Source: Fragilaria crotonensis (Eukaryota > Bacillariophyta > Fragilariophyceae > Fragilariales > Fragilariaceae). Taken from it: 52,518 bases of DNA. A program made the translations under genes and the position numbers. The stretch spans positions 1 to 52,518 of the forward strand of contig JAKSYS010000438.1 of NCBI GenBank assembly GCA_022925895.1. Direction: 5' to 3'. Under the pieces are notes generated by a model, which saw nothing but the letters and a program-made list of their open reading frames with translations, did not search any database and was not told where the DNA came from. Below are positions 32,030-41,451 of the stretch, one piece after another. Each line of letters starts with the position of its first letter. Position 1 is the stretch's first letter.

Positions 32030-32557
32030 GTAGAGACTGCAGACCAAAGTCCTGCACTGGGTATGACGCCTGTGTCCATGGGTACCCAAGGCAGCCGGTA
32101 GGCAGGCTTGGACCACCCATTACCCACCCATGCTTCGTACGGTCGAGCTCGGACCACCCGTTACCCACCCACGCCAACTAAGTCGTACCCATACCCACCC
32201 ATTACCCGTTGCCCACGGAAAAAATTTCCTGGTCTACTACGCAACACGCGAGCACAGTAGGCACTCCGCGTACTATAGCACGCTTCTACTAGAGAAGTCA
32301 CTACTGTACAAGGTACTGGAGCACTCTATAGCTACTAGCTACAGTATCGGAGTACTGGAGTGCAATGGTCGATTCGAGTGGGAAGGTTGGACCACCCATT
32401 ACCCACCCACGCGTTGTGCAGTCGACCTCAGACCACCCATACCCACCCACCACTGGTTGGGCGTGCCCATACCCACCCATTATCCATGGGTATGGGTGGG
32501 TACTGGGTATGGGTACCCAGTGCGGGTACCCAGTGCAGGACTCTGCTGCAGACTACT
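32030..32557. repeat. MITE-like element with ACCCACCC minisatellite interior
   Basis: The ends are inverted copies: GACTGCAG...AGTCCTGCACTGGGTA at 32035-32063 and its reverse complement at about 32526-32556 (TACCCAGTGCAGGACT...CTGCAGACTAC). The interior has at least three diverged copies of GGACCACCCATTACCCACCCA (about 32110, 32150 and 32388), with related TACCCATACCCACCC runs, and an inverted GGGTATGGGTGGGTA block near 32488. No coding frame is supported. Confidence 0.7.
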
Positions 32558-33497
32558 GTCTCCAAATTGTTGTTGAATAAAAGGCACCTCATTAAGGAGT
32601 GTATACTGTATTCCTTCCGGACTTCCATATTTCATTCATTCCTGGGCAACACATAGGTCTACTAGTCTACATTTACTTGTACATGTACATAGCATTGGGA
32701 CAGGTGATGAAATGAAAAATCTCGTGACGAGTCCTTTGGTAGAGTCGTGTGTAGTAGTACAATGTACAAGGACCGGACTGCGCAGTCGAATTCGGGTGTC
32801 CGGTAGTTTTCTGGAGTACTTGTACGACGCACGACGCTGCAAAGGAAGTGAGCAGTGGTGCAATTCAGGATTCAGGGCACCGGGCACCGGGCACCGATTG
32901 GAAAACGAGGAAACGGCGCTGAAAGGTCCGGTAAATTACCAGTTGGGTCCAGGTTGAACATAGCTAAATGTATGATTTGCGCCACATTCCCTTCCAAAAC
33001 TACCAGTACACTGAATGAGAGGTACTCCCTACACTGACGTACTCCGAGCGTTAACCAGTAATGTACTCGAGTACTATCCAGCTTGCTGAGTAGAACTCGG
33101 TATCGATGCACAGCTTTGTACTGTACTCCACTATAGAGTATTTCATTTATTTTGTCAATGGTATCCAGTCATGCACGCCGCAGAAAGTTGTGTCATGCGA
33201 GTGCGACAAGAATTTTCTGATTCCAGGAAGAAGGCAGTCACGCGTGTTAATGGGGGGAACGGCGATGCCCATGCCTCCCTGACTGACCGAGTATAAACTA
33301 GGTATGATGCTTACACATAAACCGTCGCTTGAGTCTTTCACTCCGACTTTCCACATATTGTACTCCCGGAGTATAACGTTGATTTATGTACTCGTCGTAT
33401 TTGTCCTTTACTGACCGACAGCAAGGAACTCGGCGACGCAGAGCAATCTGCTATCTACAATCTGCAATCTACAAAGGCATAATCTAAAATCCCCAAG
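32558..33497. other. Intergenic region upstream of the F-box-like gene
   Basis: No credible gene. A CACCGGG triplet repeat is at about 32878-32896 (GGGCACCGGGCACCGGGCACC), and GTACTCC words recur near 33020-33130. Promoter elements could not be assigned. Confidence 0.5.
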
Positions 33498-35593
33498 ATG
33501 ACTTCCGCGAAGGAGAAGAGAGTTCTGAGCACTGTTGATGTTGCTGTTGATGTTGCTGTTGATGGCGCTGTTGATGGCGCTGTTGATGGCGCTGTCGATG
33601 GCGCTGTTGATGTGTCTGTCGATGCTGCTGTGACTGTGACTGGTTTGAATAAAAGCAACAAGAGACGTCGATTGAATAATTCAAGTGCTGAAGATGGCGA
33701 TGGAGGTGGCGAGATGTTGACGGACAGTAACCTTGAAATGGATGTTAATGCTGGTACTGATATCGAGGGCGCCTCTGTTGATGTCAGTACTTGTGGCTCT
33801 AGTAGCGTGGCGTTGTGCATGGATGTGTTCTCGATTGTCATGTCGATGTTGAGTCCACGAGACATGCTCCGCTTATCGCGCTGCTCCAAGTCCCTCATGA
33901 ACATGGTGACTCACGAAAACGTTGTCAGGAATACCATCATGGTAGGAGGTCATGCCAAGAAGTCATTGAAGGCTATCTTGGACCTATTGCGAGATCGAAA
34001 GATATACTTTCCATCCCCGATGCGCTTGCTGAGGATCGCCTGCGGGCTCAAATGCGAAATTCCAGGATGTTCCAAGACAGTCCACACCATCCGATCTCAT
34101 TATGGAGTGTTTTGTTGTTCCACGTAAGTTCGTATGCTCAATGATTCATTGAATGAACCTCCAACGTTCGTCCATTGATTTATCAACAAATGACTCATGT
34201 TAATTTTATGTACTGTGCATAGCAGGTGCACCCAGCAGGAGGATACAACATTCTCGATTTCCTTGAACTCCGACACGTGGTCAACGAACGCTACACTAAG
34301 GGACATCGTCAATCACGCACAGACCTGCAGTTACATCTTTCAGCGGAAAGCGAGCGTCTGGCGCTCGCCTTGGAAAGCATTAGATGGGGAACGATGCGGC
34401 CCACTTGTTACTATGGATGGAATCCAGGCGTGCCTCGAAAAAAATCAGACATTAGTTGAATATATTTCAAGCCTGGATTGTGAATATGACTCTGACCTCC
34501 TTGGCGCTCTTCTGAAACTGGACGAGTCTACAACTGAGAAGGCTGCAGTCAATGAGGAAAGGGAGAAAGAGGAAAGAGAGAAGCGCGTGAAGCTCTTTCG
34601 AATTCAGAAGGCGGAAAAGCTAGAGGAAGTACTCGCCAAGGTTGAATCAATCCTTGACCCTCGTTGGAAGAATTTCGCCTTGCGCAAGTATTACTATTCG
34701 ACAGATGGTTGGTCAAGATTCCGTGATTTTCGAGGTGAGTAAGCTCACGTTTCGAATATATTGCTATACGCCACCACAATACATGCCATCGATTGTTCAT
34801 GCTGGAATTCTTCCTCCTTTCAGATACCTTCGAATACAATCCCAAGTTCGAGAGTCAACTTATGCGCAATGTGGAGTTGCTGGACAAGGCGATGCATGCC
34901 CCTTCTCGGTTTGGAGTCCAAAAGAAAGTCACGAAGATGGCAGATGCTATTGACAAGGTGTTTGAGAGAATCTTCGACAAGGGCTTTCACGACTTCTCCT
35001 TCCTTTCCAGCGACAAGGATGGTGAACCATTTGAGGCTTATTTGCGGGATTATATGAAGGAGAAGTTCAACGTGGAAGACTGGCTTTTGAGTCTTGATCA
35101 GCACGATATCGATAAACTTGAAGAGTATGGTCCCCTTGTGGCTTTGGCATGCAAACTCACAGGAGAAAAGGCGAGACCCTGGAGAGCTCCCCCTTGTTTT
35201 TCCGTCGCGGTTGTGCCATACATTAAACTGCCGGACAAAAAAGAGACGGACGAGGACTTTGCTCGTGCGTTGTGGACTCTGAAAACCTATGAGCGCGAAT
35301 GTCCATCATTCAGTCAGCGTTGCCGCGCAACGTTCGAGTACACTGTACAAGCGTTCAAGACTCTCCGGCCACGGATCATGGACTACTTGAATCATCCTAC
35401 CACCGTAGCATTTCTTGCGCTTCCGCAGGGACGCAACGAGTCGTGGTTGAGGGTGAAGCGAGAAGAACTGAATAAAGTGTGGACTGATCGCGAACTCTTA
35501 ATGCATTTCCTTCATGACGATGTTGACTTTGAAGAGTTGCGCGCAGAACAGGCTGCAGGAGCAGAGCTGCGTTGGCTTGGAGGTCATTGGTAA
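33498..35593 (+). CDS. F-box-like protein with VDGA repeats, three exons
   Basis: Predicted exons 33498-34123, 34226-34734 and 34824-35593 give 634 residues. Intron 1 is GTAAGT...GCAG (34124-34225; acceptor at 34222 is also in frame). Intron 2 is GTGAGT...TTTCAG (34735-34823). Residues about 13-40 are a tandem (V-D-V/G-A) repeat encoded by a 12-bp unit. A Lys/Arg-rich nuclear-signal-like KSNKRRRLNN follows. An F-box-like helix set starts near residue 108 (MDVFSIVMSMLSPRDMLRLSRCSKSL). A possible zinc site, CEIPGCSKTVHTIRSHYGVFCC, spans intron 1. The middle has a charged coiled coil (NEEREKEEREKRVKLFRIQK), and the last exon is a helical domain I do not recognise. F-box proteins choose substrates for SCF ubiquitin ligases; that role is inferred. 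Confidence 0.75.
33535..33630 (+). repeat. 12-bp coding minisatellite (GATG-GCTGTT unit)
   Basis: About eight copies of a GATGTTGCTGTT / GATGGCGCTGTT unit inside exon 1 of the F-box-like gene. The reverse strand reads as Gln/His-rich repeats, which is a shadow frame. Confidence 0.85.
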
Positions 35594-36144
35594 CACTGTA
35601 CAATAGAATATTCTTGATGCGTCTCGGAGTGACATTGTTATCTCTCTGTACACTGTTTCTATTGGCTTGGTACTCTGGACCCACTGATGCAATCTTTGCA
35701 TGTGACCAAGCCTTCATGAAACTGCACTGATACCGCAAACACACCAAAACAATCCGAAAGCATGGGATATCGTAACATTCGCATTTACATTGTGCGTCAT
35801 CCAATACCTCGTTACCGCCTCCAGCTCTTTTAAGCGATACGGAAAGAACGATTCATGGAGGATATGATTCACCATGCATCCAAGTCTGCAACTACTACCG
35901 CTTTACCAAGAGAAGCACTAAACTTATCAAGCTTCCGACCCATGGTCACTAACGCAAGATGTATGGTACAAGGTCGTTTATCCCACAAGGAGTATAGAAT
36001 ATGCAATATGCCTGAGGGTCTGTGCTTCCAGGATGGACCAGCGAATGTTGACAAAAGACACGTCGATGCTTCGGATGGACGGGTGGTACCATCAGACAGC
36101 CACCAAGCAACAGAGCCGTCCAGTCCGGAAGAGTCCCATCCGAT
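35594..36144. other. Convergent 3' region
   Basis: Lies between the 3' ends of the F-box-like gene and the cyclodeaminase-domain gene. Short open frames on both strands show no domain. Nothing else seen. Confidence 0.5.
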
Positions 36145-36765
36145 TCAATCCACTTCCAACTGATCCAGAAGGTTGATATCAAGCATCTCTTCTTCCACAT
36201 CTCTGATTTCCTTAAGCAACATTTTGAGACGTTTCTTTTCATCCTCCGGTGGGTTATTGACCAAGACTGTTTGGTAGGCAGCTCTGGCGGCACCGGCCAA
36301 TTGATGTACACCAACCTTTGCGTCCGATGAAATGTTTGAATTGCAATGCGGCAGAAATTCTTGAATCTGCAAAATCAGGCCATGACACTGTTCTAAAAGA
36401 CTAGTAGGAATAGCAAGTGCTCGCTTTTCAATGGCAGCTTTCTCATCGTAACTCATATCGGTCTCCTTCCAAGTACGTTGCAGATCAGCATACGCCTCGG
36501 CATCATCATCGGCGAGTTTCAATAATCCATCGACATTAATGGCATCCATCAATCGTTGTGCTCGCAGTGCCGCTAAAGATTCCCCACCAACCGTTTGTTG
36601 TGCTTTGTTGCTGGGACGGTGATGCGTGTAAATGGCTGCCATGTTGGCCGCCGCAGCTCCCACAGCAGCCCCTACCGCAGCGGCTGCACCTCCACCCGGT
36701 GTCGACTGCTTTGCCGCCAAGGCATGGACAAATCTCCCAACTTGTTGACAGGATGTTGTACTCAT
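36145..36765 (-). CDS. Cyclodeaminase/cyclohydrolase-domain protein (FTCD C-terminal type)
   Basis: 206 residues, close to the usual length of stand-alone members. The N-terminus has the family signature FVHALAAKQSTPGGGAAAAVGAAVGAA, a Gly/Ala-rich helix hairpin. The acidic LKLADDDAEAYADL segment (about residues 80-93) corresponds to the conserved Asp-Tyr region of the active site. The C-terminal helices (CNSNISSDAKVGVHQLAGAARAA, then NNPPEDEKKRLKMLLKEI) also fit. The family converts formimino-THF to methenyl-THF with release of ammonia, or hydrolyses methenyl-THF. No formiminotransferase domain is attached. No targeting peptide is obvious, so it is probably cytosolic. It is divergent from the asparagine synthetase fusion gene. 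Confidence 0.85.
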   Translation of the reverse strand: MSTTSCQQVGRFVHALAAKQSTPGGGAAAAVGAAVGAAAANMAAIYTHHRPSNKAQQTVGGESLAALRAQRLMDAINVDGLLKLADDDAEAYADLQRTWKETDMSYDEKAAIEKRALAIPTSLLEQCHGLILQIQEFLPHCNSNISSDAKVGVHQLAGAARAAYQTVLVNNPPEDEKKRLKMLLKEIRDVEEEMLDINLLDQLEVD

Positions 36766-37572
36766 GATTATTGCTGTTGATCGTTGTGTTTGTCCAAGGG
36801 ATTGATGTGTAAGGTGTGAGGGTACGCTGTCATGAACGTTCTTGGCAGCAGCCCAGAACTCGCCGCATTTTGAATTTTGGGTCTTGTACGTACTTACTAC
36901 TTACACCATATACCGGTACAGTGTGCCGTATGGCTGGGATGGCCTCTGATGGCTGGCCTGATGGCTGATGGCATCTTCCCATCGTACCTGGTACTTGTAC
37001 TATAGCACCAGGTACTTGTACTGAAATGGTCATGGTCATGGCGTCATGGCTAAATGGCTCTACGTGTAGTGGTACTTGATGTATCTACCGGAATGACCAA
37101 GAGCTACTGTGTACTGGCTTCCCCTGATATATCTTTGACGTTGTGAGCGCTGAGGTGACTGTCATTCATCCGGCATGAATCTTGCCTTTACGACAAAAAG
37201 TATTTGCATCACGAGACACGACGACACGACGCGAAGCTCACGCACATATATTATTTTGTGTGGCTGGAGGGAACCAATCATATCCGACGTCCGACAAATT
37301 ACAGATGGATTGCCGCATGCCACAATATGTCGGCAGGCAAACACAAAACTCACTTACCCAGCTACAAGTATCTATTTCCCCCCCACGTTGCAGTTTCCCG
37401 GACACGCTGACCCATCAGTTGTCAACAACAGTCACGGAGCTCACAATCATAGACTGCAGTACACATTTGGAGCAGAACAGAGAATTAAGATACGAGTACT
37501 CAGGACTAAGGAGTGCATCGACTCAATTACCATATCTGCATCTACCGGTAGATCAAAATCGACATTTGGATC
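36766..37572. promoter_or_regulatory. Shared divergent upstream region
   Basis: 807 bp between the starts of the cyclodeaminase-domain gene (reverse) and the asparagine synthetase fusion (forward). It holds GGTACTTGTACT twice (near 36990 and 37011) within an inverted CCTGGTAC/ACCAGG pair. A bidirectional promoter is inferred from geometry only; no core element was identified. Confidence 0.4.
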
Positions 37573-40500
37573 ATGCTGCTTCAATGTCGATCAAGCGCAC
37601 GGAGTGCGTTGTTGCGTTCACGCACACGCATTCCAAAGACAACGACAATGACAACGACGCAGAAACGCCAGTGCGGTTTGTTGGCAGCCATTCAAATCCA
37701 TGCAGACTCCACGTCTCACGCTCCAATTCTGAATGATCCTCATGTCTTGACCAGGGCGACTTCTACCATGACGCATCGCGGTCCCGATGGCCGTCATACA
37801 GCTTCCGGAACTCTAGGGACTCACAAAAAGAAGTGGGCCATGGGACATCAGCGTCTGGCCATTGTTGATCCCAATTCAAGAACTGCCGACATGCCATTCC
37901 TATTGAACTTTACTTCGGCTGCGTCGACAAACAACACTAATGGTAACATTAACGTTAAGCTCGCTGCAAATGGAGAGATTTACAATCACGATCAACTCTA
38001 CCAAACCTTGGTGGATCAACACGGATGGACCATGAAACGAATCAGCCATTCGGACTGCGAAGTAATCGGCCATGCCTGCGCTTGCTTGGGTCCCGAAGAA
38101 GCTGTCAAGCATCTCGATGGAATGTTTGCATTCGTCCTCTTTTCAGAGAACGCAAACGGCGAGGTCTCGGCCTTTGCCGCTCGCGATCCAGTGGGAATTA
38201 AACCTCTTTACTACGGGACGACTCTTGACTGTGCCAGTGCCTTCGTCTTTGCCTCGGAGCTCAAGGCGCTCGTCGGTGTTGTCGACCCTGCAACAGTGAA
38301 GGCCATACCGCCTGGTCACTACTGGACACCGGAAACCGGACTCGTTAGATATCACAAGCCCGCCTGGATGTTCGATCCAAACTTTACTCCATGGGAACAC
38401 CATAACCAGCCGTCAGATGAAGAGATCCGACAGGCGTTTCGAGCTGCCGTCTCCAAGAGAATGATGGCGGACGTAGATTACGGATTCTTCCTCAGCGGTG
38501 GAGTGGATTCGTGTATCGTGTCGCACGTCCTACTTCCAATGTATCGACAAGAAACCGGCGACGATCGTCCCATTCCGGCTTTCACAGTTGGTATGGAGGA
38601 CAGTCCGGACTTGCAAGCATCGGTCGCCATGGTCAATGCCTTGGGTGGCGAGCGTTATATTGATCACCGCACACGTACTTTCACTGGTAATGACGTCTTC
38701 GAACTTATTCCCAAGATTGTCTATCACATGGAAACGTATGAGGCAGAACTGATTCGAAGTGCCATTCCCAATTGGCTCTTGGCCGAACGCGCCGGTGCCG
38801 ACGTGAAGATGGTCCTGACCGGCGAAGGTGCCGATGAGCTGTTTGCCGGGTACCTCTACTTTATGGATGCCGAAACACCTGCCCAGATTCAAGGAGAATT
38901 GAAGAGAATTTATTCCATGTTGGGAGACATTAATCTACACCGCACCGACCGCATGACCATGGCCCACGGCCTAGAAGCTCGTGTGCCATTCTTGGACACT
39001 AAATTCACGGAACTTGCCATGTCGTTGGATCCGGCTCACAAGATTGTTGATCGGGAGGCCGTTGCCACCAACACCGAAGGACGTGAAAAGACCTTTTTGA
39101 GAAAGCTGTTCAAGGGACCAAATGAGAATGGTTCTTCGATCCCTCATCCTGTTCTCTGGCGTGCCAAGGCCATGCAATGCGAAGGTGTCGGAGAAGATTG
39201 GGTATCACAATTGCAACGCCAAGTGGCCGCCCAAGTCACTGATGCTGAAATGGCCAATGCGGCTGCCAAGTATCCGTTGCACACGCCTCATACCAAGGAG
39301 GAATTGTACTATCGACGCTTGTTCGAAGACTGCTTTGCAGGAATGGCACACGTGGTCAATCCCTGGGAAGGTGGATGCCGAGCTGCTGGCGCCGCGTGGG
39401 AGAGCGATTCCTACACTCGTGAAGGATTGGCCAATACCAACGTTTTGACACACGCCTTTCAAAAGAAATCAGCAGCTGCTTCGGCGTCTGGAGTTTCGCA
39501 GAGTCGGCCCTTTTCTACCTCGAGGAGAAACTTCTCCGCAATGGCTTCCCGATTGCAAGACAATGAATTCACGAAGAACGCAACGGAATATGGATACGGC
39601 TTATTCGAAGCATCGCTTACTGTTGGAGGCGATGATCGCAGTTTGATTGATGTAAAGACCGGAACCAACAAGTACCACATTAAGCCACATCCGATTGCCA
39701 AGAACGCCATCTTCCGTGGTAGCTGCACGTGCAATGCACCGACCGAGCGAGGGTACCAGGCCGCTGAGAAGCTGTTTGCAGAATTTGAATTCGCAAGCAG
39801 CGAGGATGCGGACCAAATGTTACAGGATGTCTTTGACGATCAACGAAGGCGCATCGCGGACTGTTTGCAGTTACCAGCTGGCGTCGAAGTCGTGCTGTGT
39901 CCTTCAGGATCGGACGCTGAGTACATTCCCATTGCTATTGCACGCGCCTTGAATCCTTCTGCCAAACGAATTGTTAACATTGTTACCCAACTCAAAGAGA
40001 TTGGTGCTGGTTCCTCAGTGGCTTCGGGCGGAGAATATTTCTCAACGCATGTTCCTCTCACAGGCCGCCTTCCTAATGGAGTCGACCGGCTAGATGGCTT
40101 TCGTGATCTTACCGAGATTTCGATTCCTGCTCGTGAACGCGATGGATCTGTCTTGGACGCGTCCAGCATGGCGGAACACCTTGCCCTTGAGGCTGAAAAA
40201 GAGGGAGCGTACACCATCGTGCACGGGGTGTTTGGAGGGAAGACTGGATTGCGGGATGAGGTGATGCCTCGCAGCAAGGATGCTGGGAGGACTTCTATTG
40301 GAGTTATCGATGCGTGCCAGGGCCGATTTTCGATTGAGGAATTACACGAATGGCTCGAGCAGGATTCGATCGTCTTGTTTACAGCCAGCAAGTTTTATCA
40401 GGCGCCGCCATTCTGCGGTGCTGTCCTCCTTCCTGTCCGGATTGCAGAGCAGTTACGTAGTTTGCCACCTCCAGAACCCCTTGAGATGTTAAGTGCTAGT

Positions 40501-41085
40501 GGGCTGGGCGGATTCTTGACCGACAAAGAGCTCCCCGAATGCTTGGACGGCTGGAAGCCTGTGCTTCGCACTGAAGGTCGTGGCAACTTTGGACTTGCGT
40601 TGCGCTGGGAGGCCGGTCTCGCTGGGATGGAAGCTCTTTCAAAAACTCCAGATAATCAGAGAGTTCAAGCAGTCGACGACTGGGCCTCTAAGGTAACAGC
40701 CTTTGTGCAGGCTCAGCCAGAGCTGGATGCGTGGTGTGTCGAACGGAGCATTGTCAGCATCCGTCTTAAAAAAAGCAGCAACGGTGGCTGGCTTGATATG
40801 AGTGAACTCAAAGATGTGTACCGCTACATGAGTCTCGACGTATCCAGCGCCGTTCCTCGCAGCGCGACTGCTGAAGAACGTGCCGCTTTGTCGGTGTGTT
40901 GCAACCTGGGACAGCCTGTCGATGTGGCCGATTCGCATGCGATACTGCGCATTGCGCTGGGCTCTGACTCGTTGGCACAATATCTTAATGATCCGGAAGG
41001 AACAGCGAAGGAAGATGAAGTCGTTGTGAGGAAGCTGGGACTTGTGGCGAAGTATTTGCAATCTCTTCAGAATAGCCCCCTCTAA
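37573..41085 (+). CDS. Fusion: glutamine-hydrolysing asparagine synthetase + PLP-dependent aminotransferase-like domain
   Basis: 1170 residues, no intron. Residues 1-33 are Arg/Ser-rich, like an organelle presequence. The glutaminase domain starts at Cys34 (QCGLLAAIQ) and holds THRGPDGRH, GHQRLAIVDP, NGEIYNHDQLY and ARDPVGIKPLYYG. The synthetase domain has the PP-loop FFLSGGVDSCIV, VLTGEGADELFAGY and LHRTDRMTMAHGLEARVPFLD. These are the hallmarks of AsnB-type enzymes that make Asn from Asp, Gln and ATP. After a Ser/Ala linker with RPFSTSRRNFSAMASRL (Met657), a second domain covers about 657-1170. It has RGSCTCNAPTERGYQAA, CPSGSDAEYIPIAIARAL, VIDACQGRF and FTASKFYQAPPF with likely PLP lysine Lys940: a fold-type I aminotransferase-like domain of unknown substrate. 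The start could also be Met26 (37648). The fused architecture is unusual. A transcript could still initiate at Met657. Confidence 0.88.
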   Translation: MLLQCRSSARSALLRSRTRIPKTTTMTTTQKRQCGLLAAIQIHADSTSHAPILNDPHVLTRATSTMTHRGPDGRHTASGTLGTHKKKWAMGHQRLAIVDPNSRTADMPFLLNFTSAASTNNTNGNINVKLAANGEIYNHDQLYQTLVDQHGWTMKRISHSDCEVIGHACACLGPEEAVKHLDGMFAFVLFSENANGEVSAFAARDPVGIKPLYYGTTLDCASAFVFASELKALVGVVDPATVKAIPPGHYWTPETGLVRYHKPAWMFDPNFTPWEHHNQPSDEEIRQAFRAAVSKRMMADVDYGFFLSGGVDSCIVSHVLLPMYRQETGDDRPIPAFTVGMEDSPDLQASVAMVNALGGERYIDHRTRTFTGNDVFELIPKIVYHMETYEAELIRSAIPNWLLAERAGADVKMVLTGEGADELFAGYLYFMDAETPAQIQGELKRIYSMLGDINLHRTDRMTMAHGLEARVPFLDTKFTELAMSLDPAHKIVDREAVATNTEGREKTFLRKLFKGPNENGSSIPHPVLWRAKAMQCEGVGEDWVSQLQRQVAAQVTDAEMANAAAKYPLHTPHTKEELYYRRLFEDCFAGMAHVVNPWEGGCRAAGAAWESDSYTREGLANTNVLTHAFQKKSAAASASGVSQSRPFSTSRRNFSAMASRLQDNEFTKNATEYGYGLFEASLTVGGDDRSLIDVKTGTNKYHIKPHPIAKNAIFRGSCTCNAPTERGYQAAEKLFAEFEFASSEDADQMLQDVFDDQRRRIADCLQLPAGVEVVLCPSGSDAEYIPIAIARALNPSAKRIVNIVTQLKEIGAGSSVASGGEYFSTHVPLTGRLPNGVDRLDGFRDLTEISIPARERDGSVLDASSMAEHLALEAEKEGAYTIVHGVFGGKTGLRDEVMPRSKDAGRTSIGVIDACQGRFSIEELHEWLEQDSIVLFTASKFYQAPPFCGAVLLPVRIAEQLRSLPPPEPLEMLSASGLGGFLTDKELPECLDGWKPVLRTEGRGNFGLALRWEAGLAGMEALSKTPDNQRVQAVDDWASKVTAFVQAQPELDAWCVERSIVSIRLKKSSNGGWLDMSELKDVYRYMSLDVSSAVPRSATAEERAALSVCCNLGQPVDVADSHAILRIALGSDSLAQYLNDPEGTAKEDEVVVRKLGLVAKYLQSLQNSPL

Positions 41086-41451
41086 GCATAATGATTTTTG
41101 GTTGAAGTGAGGTCGAATCATCTACAGAGAGGTCACTAATTGTAGTAGTGCCCATCGACTACAATGGACAGATTCGCTATCGAAGCTGACCTTTCTTTCG
41201 AATGCTAGCCACAACAAAGGAAGTCACGGTTTGATTTACAAAATCATCTTCAACTCGTTGGTGTACTACGACTACTATCTGATTGAGGTGAAATGTAGCT
41301 AATGCTTGGCGTTCCAAATTGAAGTGAAAGATGCGACTTCAAAACTAAATTCGTTCCCAGATCGGAGGGGGCGCAATGACAGTGAAACAGACATCAGATT
41401 CTGCTAAGAGGGGCGATCCCCTCTGCTGACGGAAGGAGAGTCTTCAGAATC
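41086..41451. other. Convergent 3' region
   Basis: Spacer between the stops of the asparagine synthetase fusion and the secreted repeat protein. No gene seen. Confidence 0.5.

Noticed and set aside
33455..33904. Reverse-strand Gln/His/Ser-Thr repeat frames
   Set aside because: Antisense shadows of the VDGA minisatellite in the F-box-like gene.
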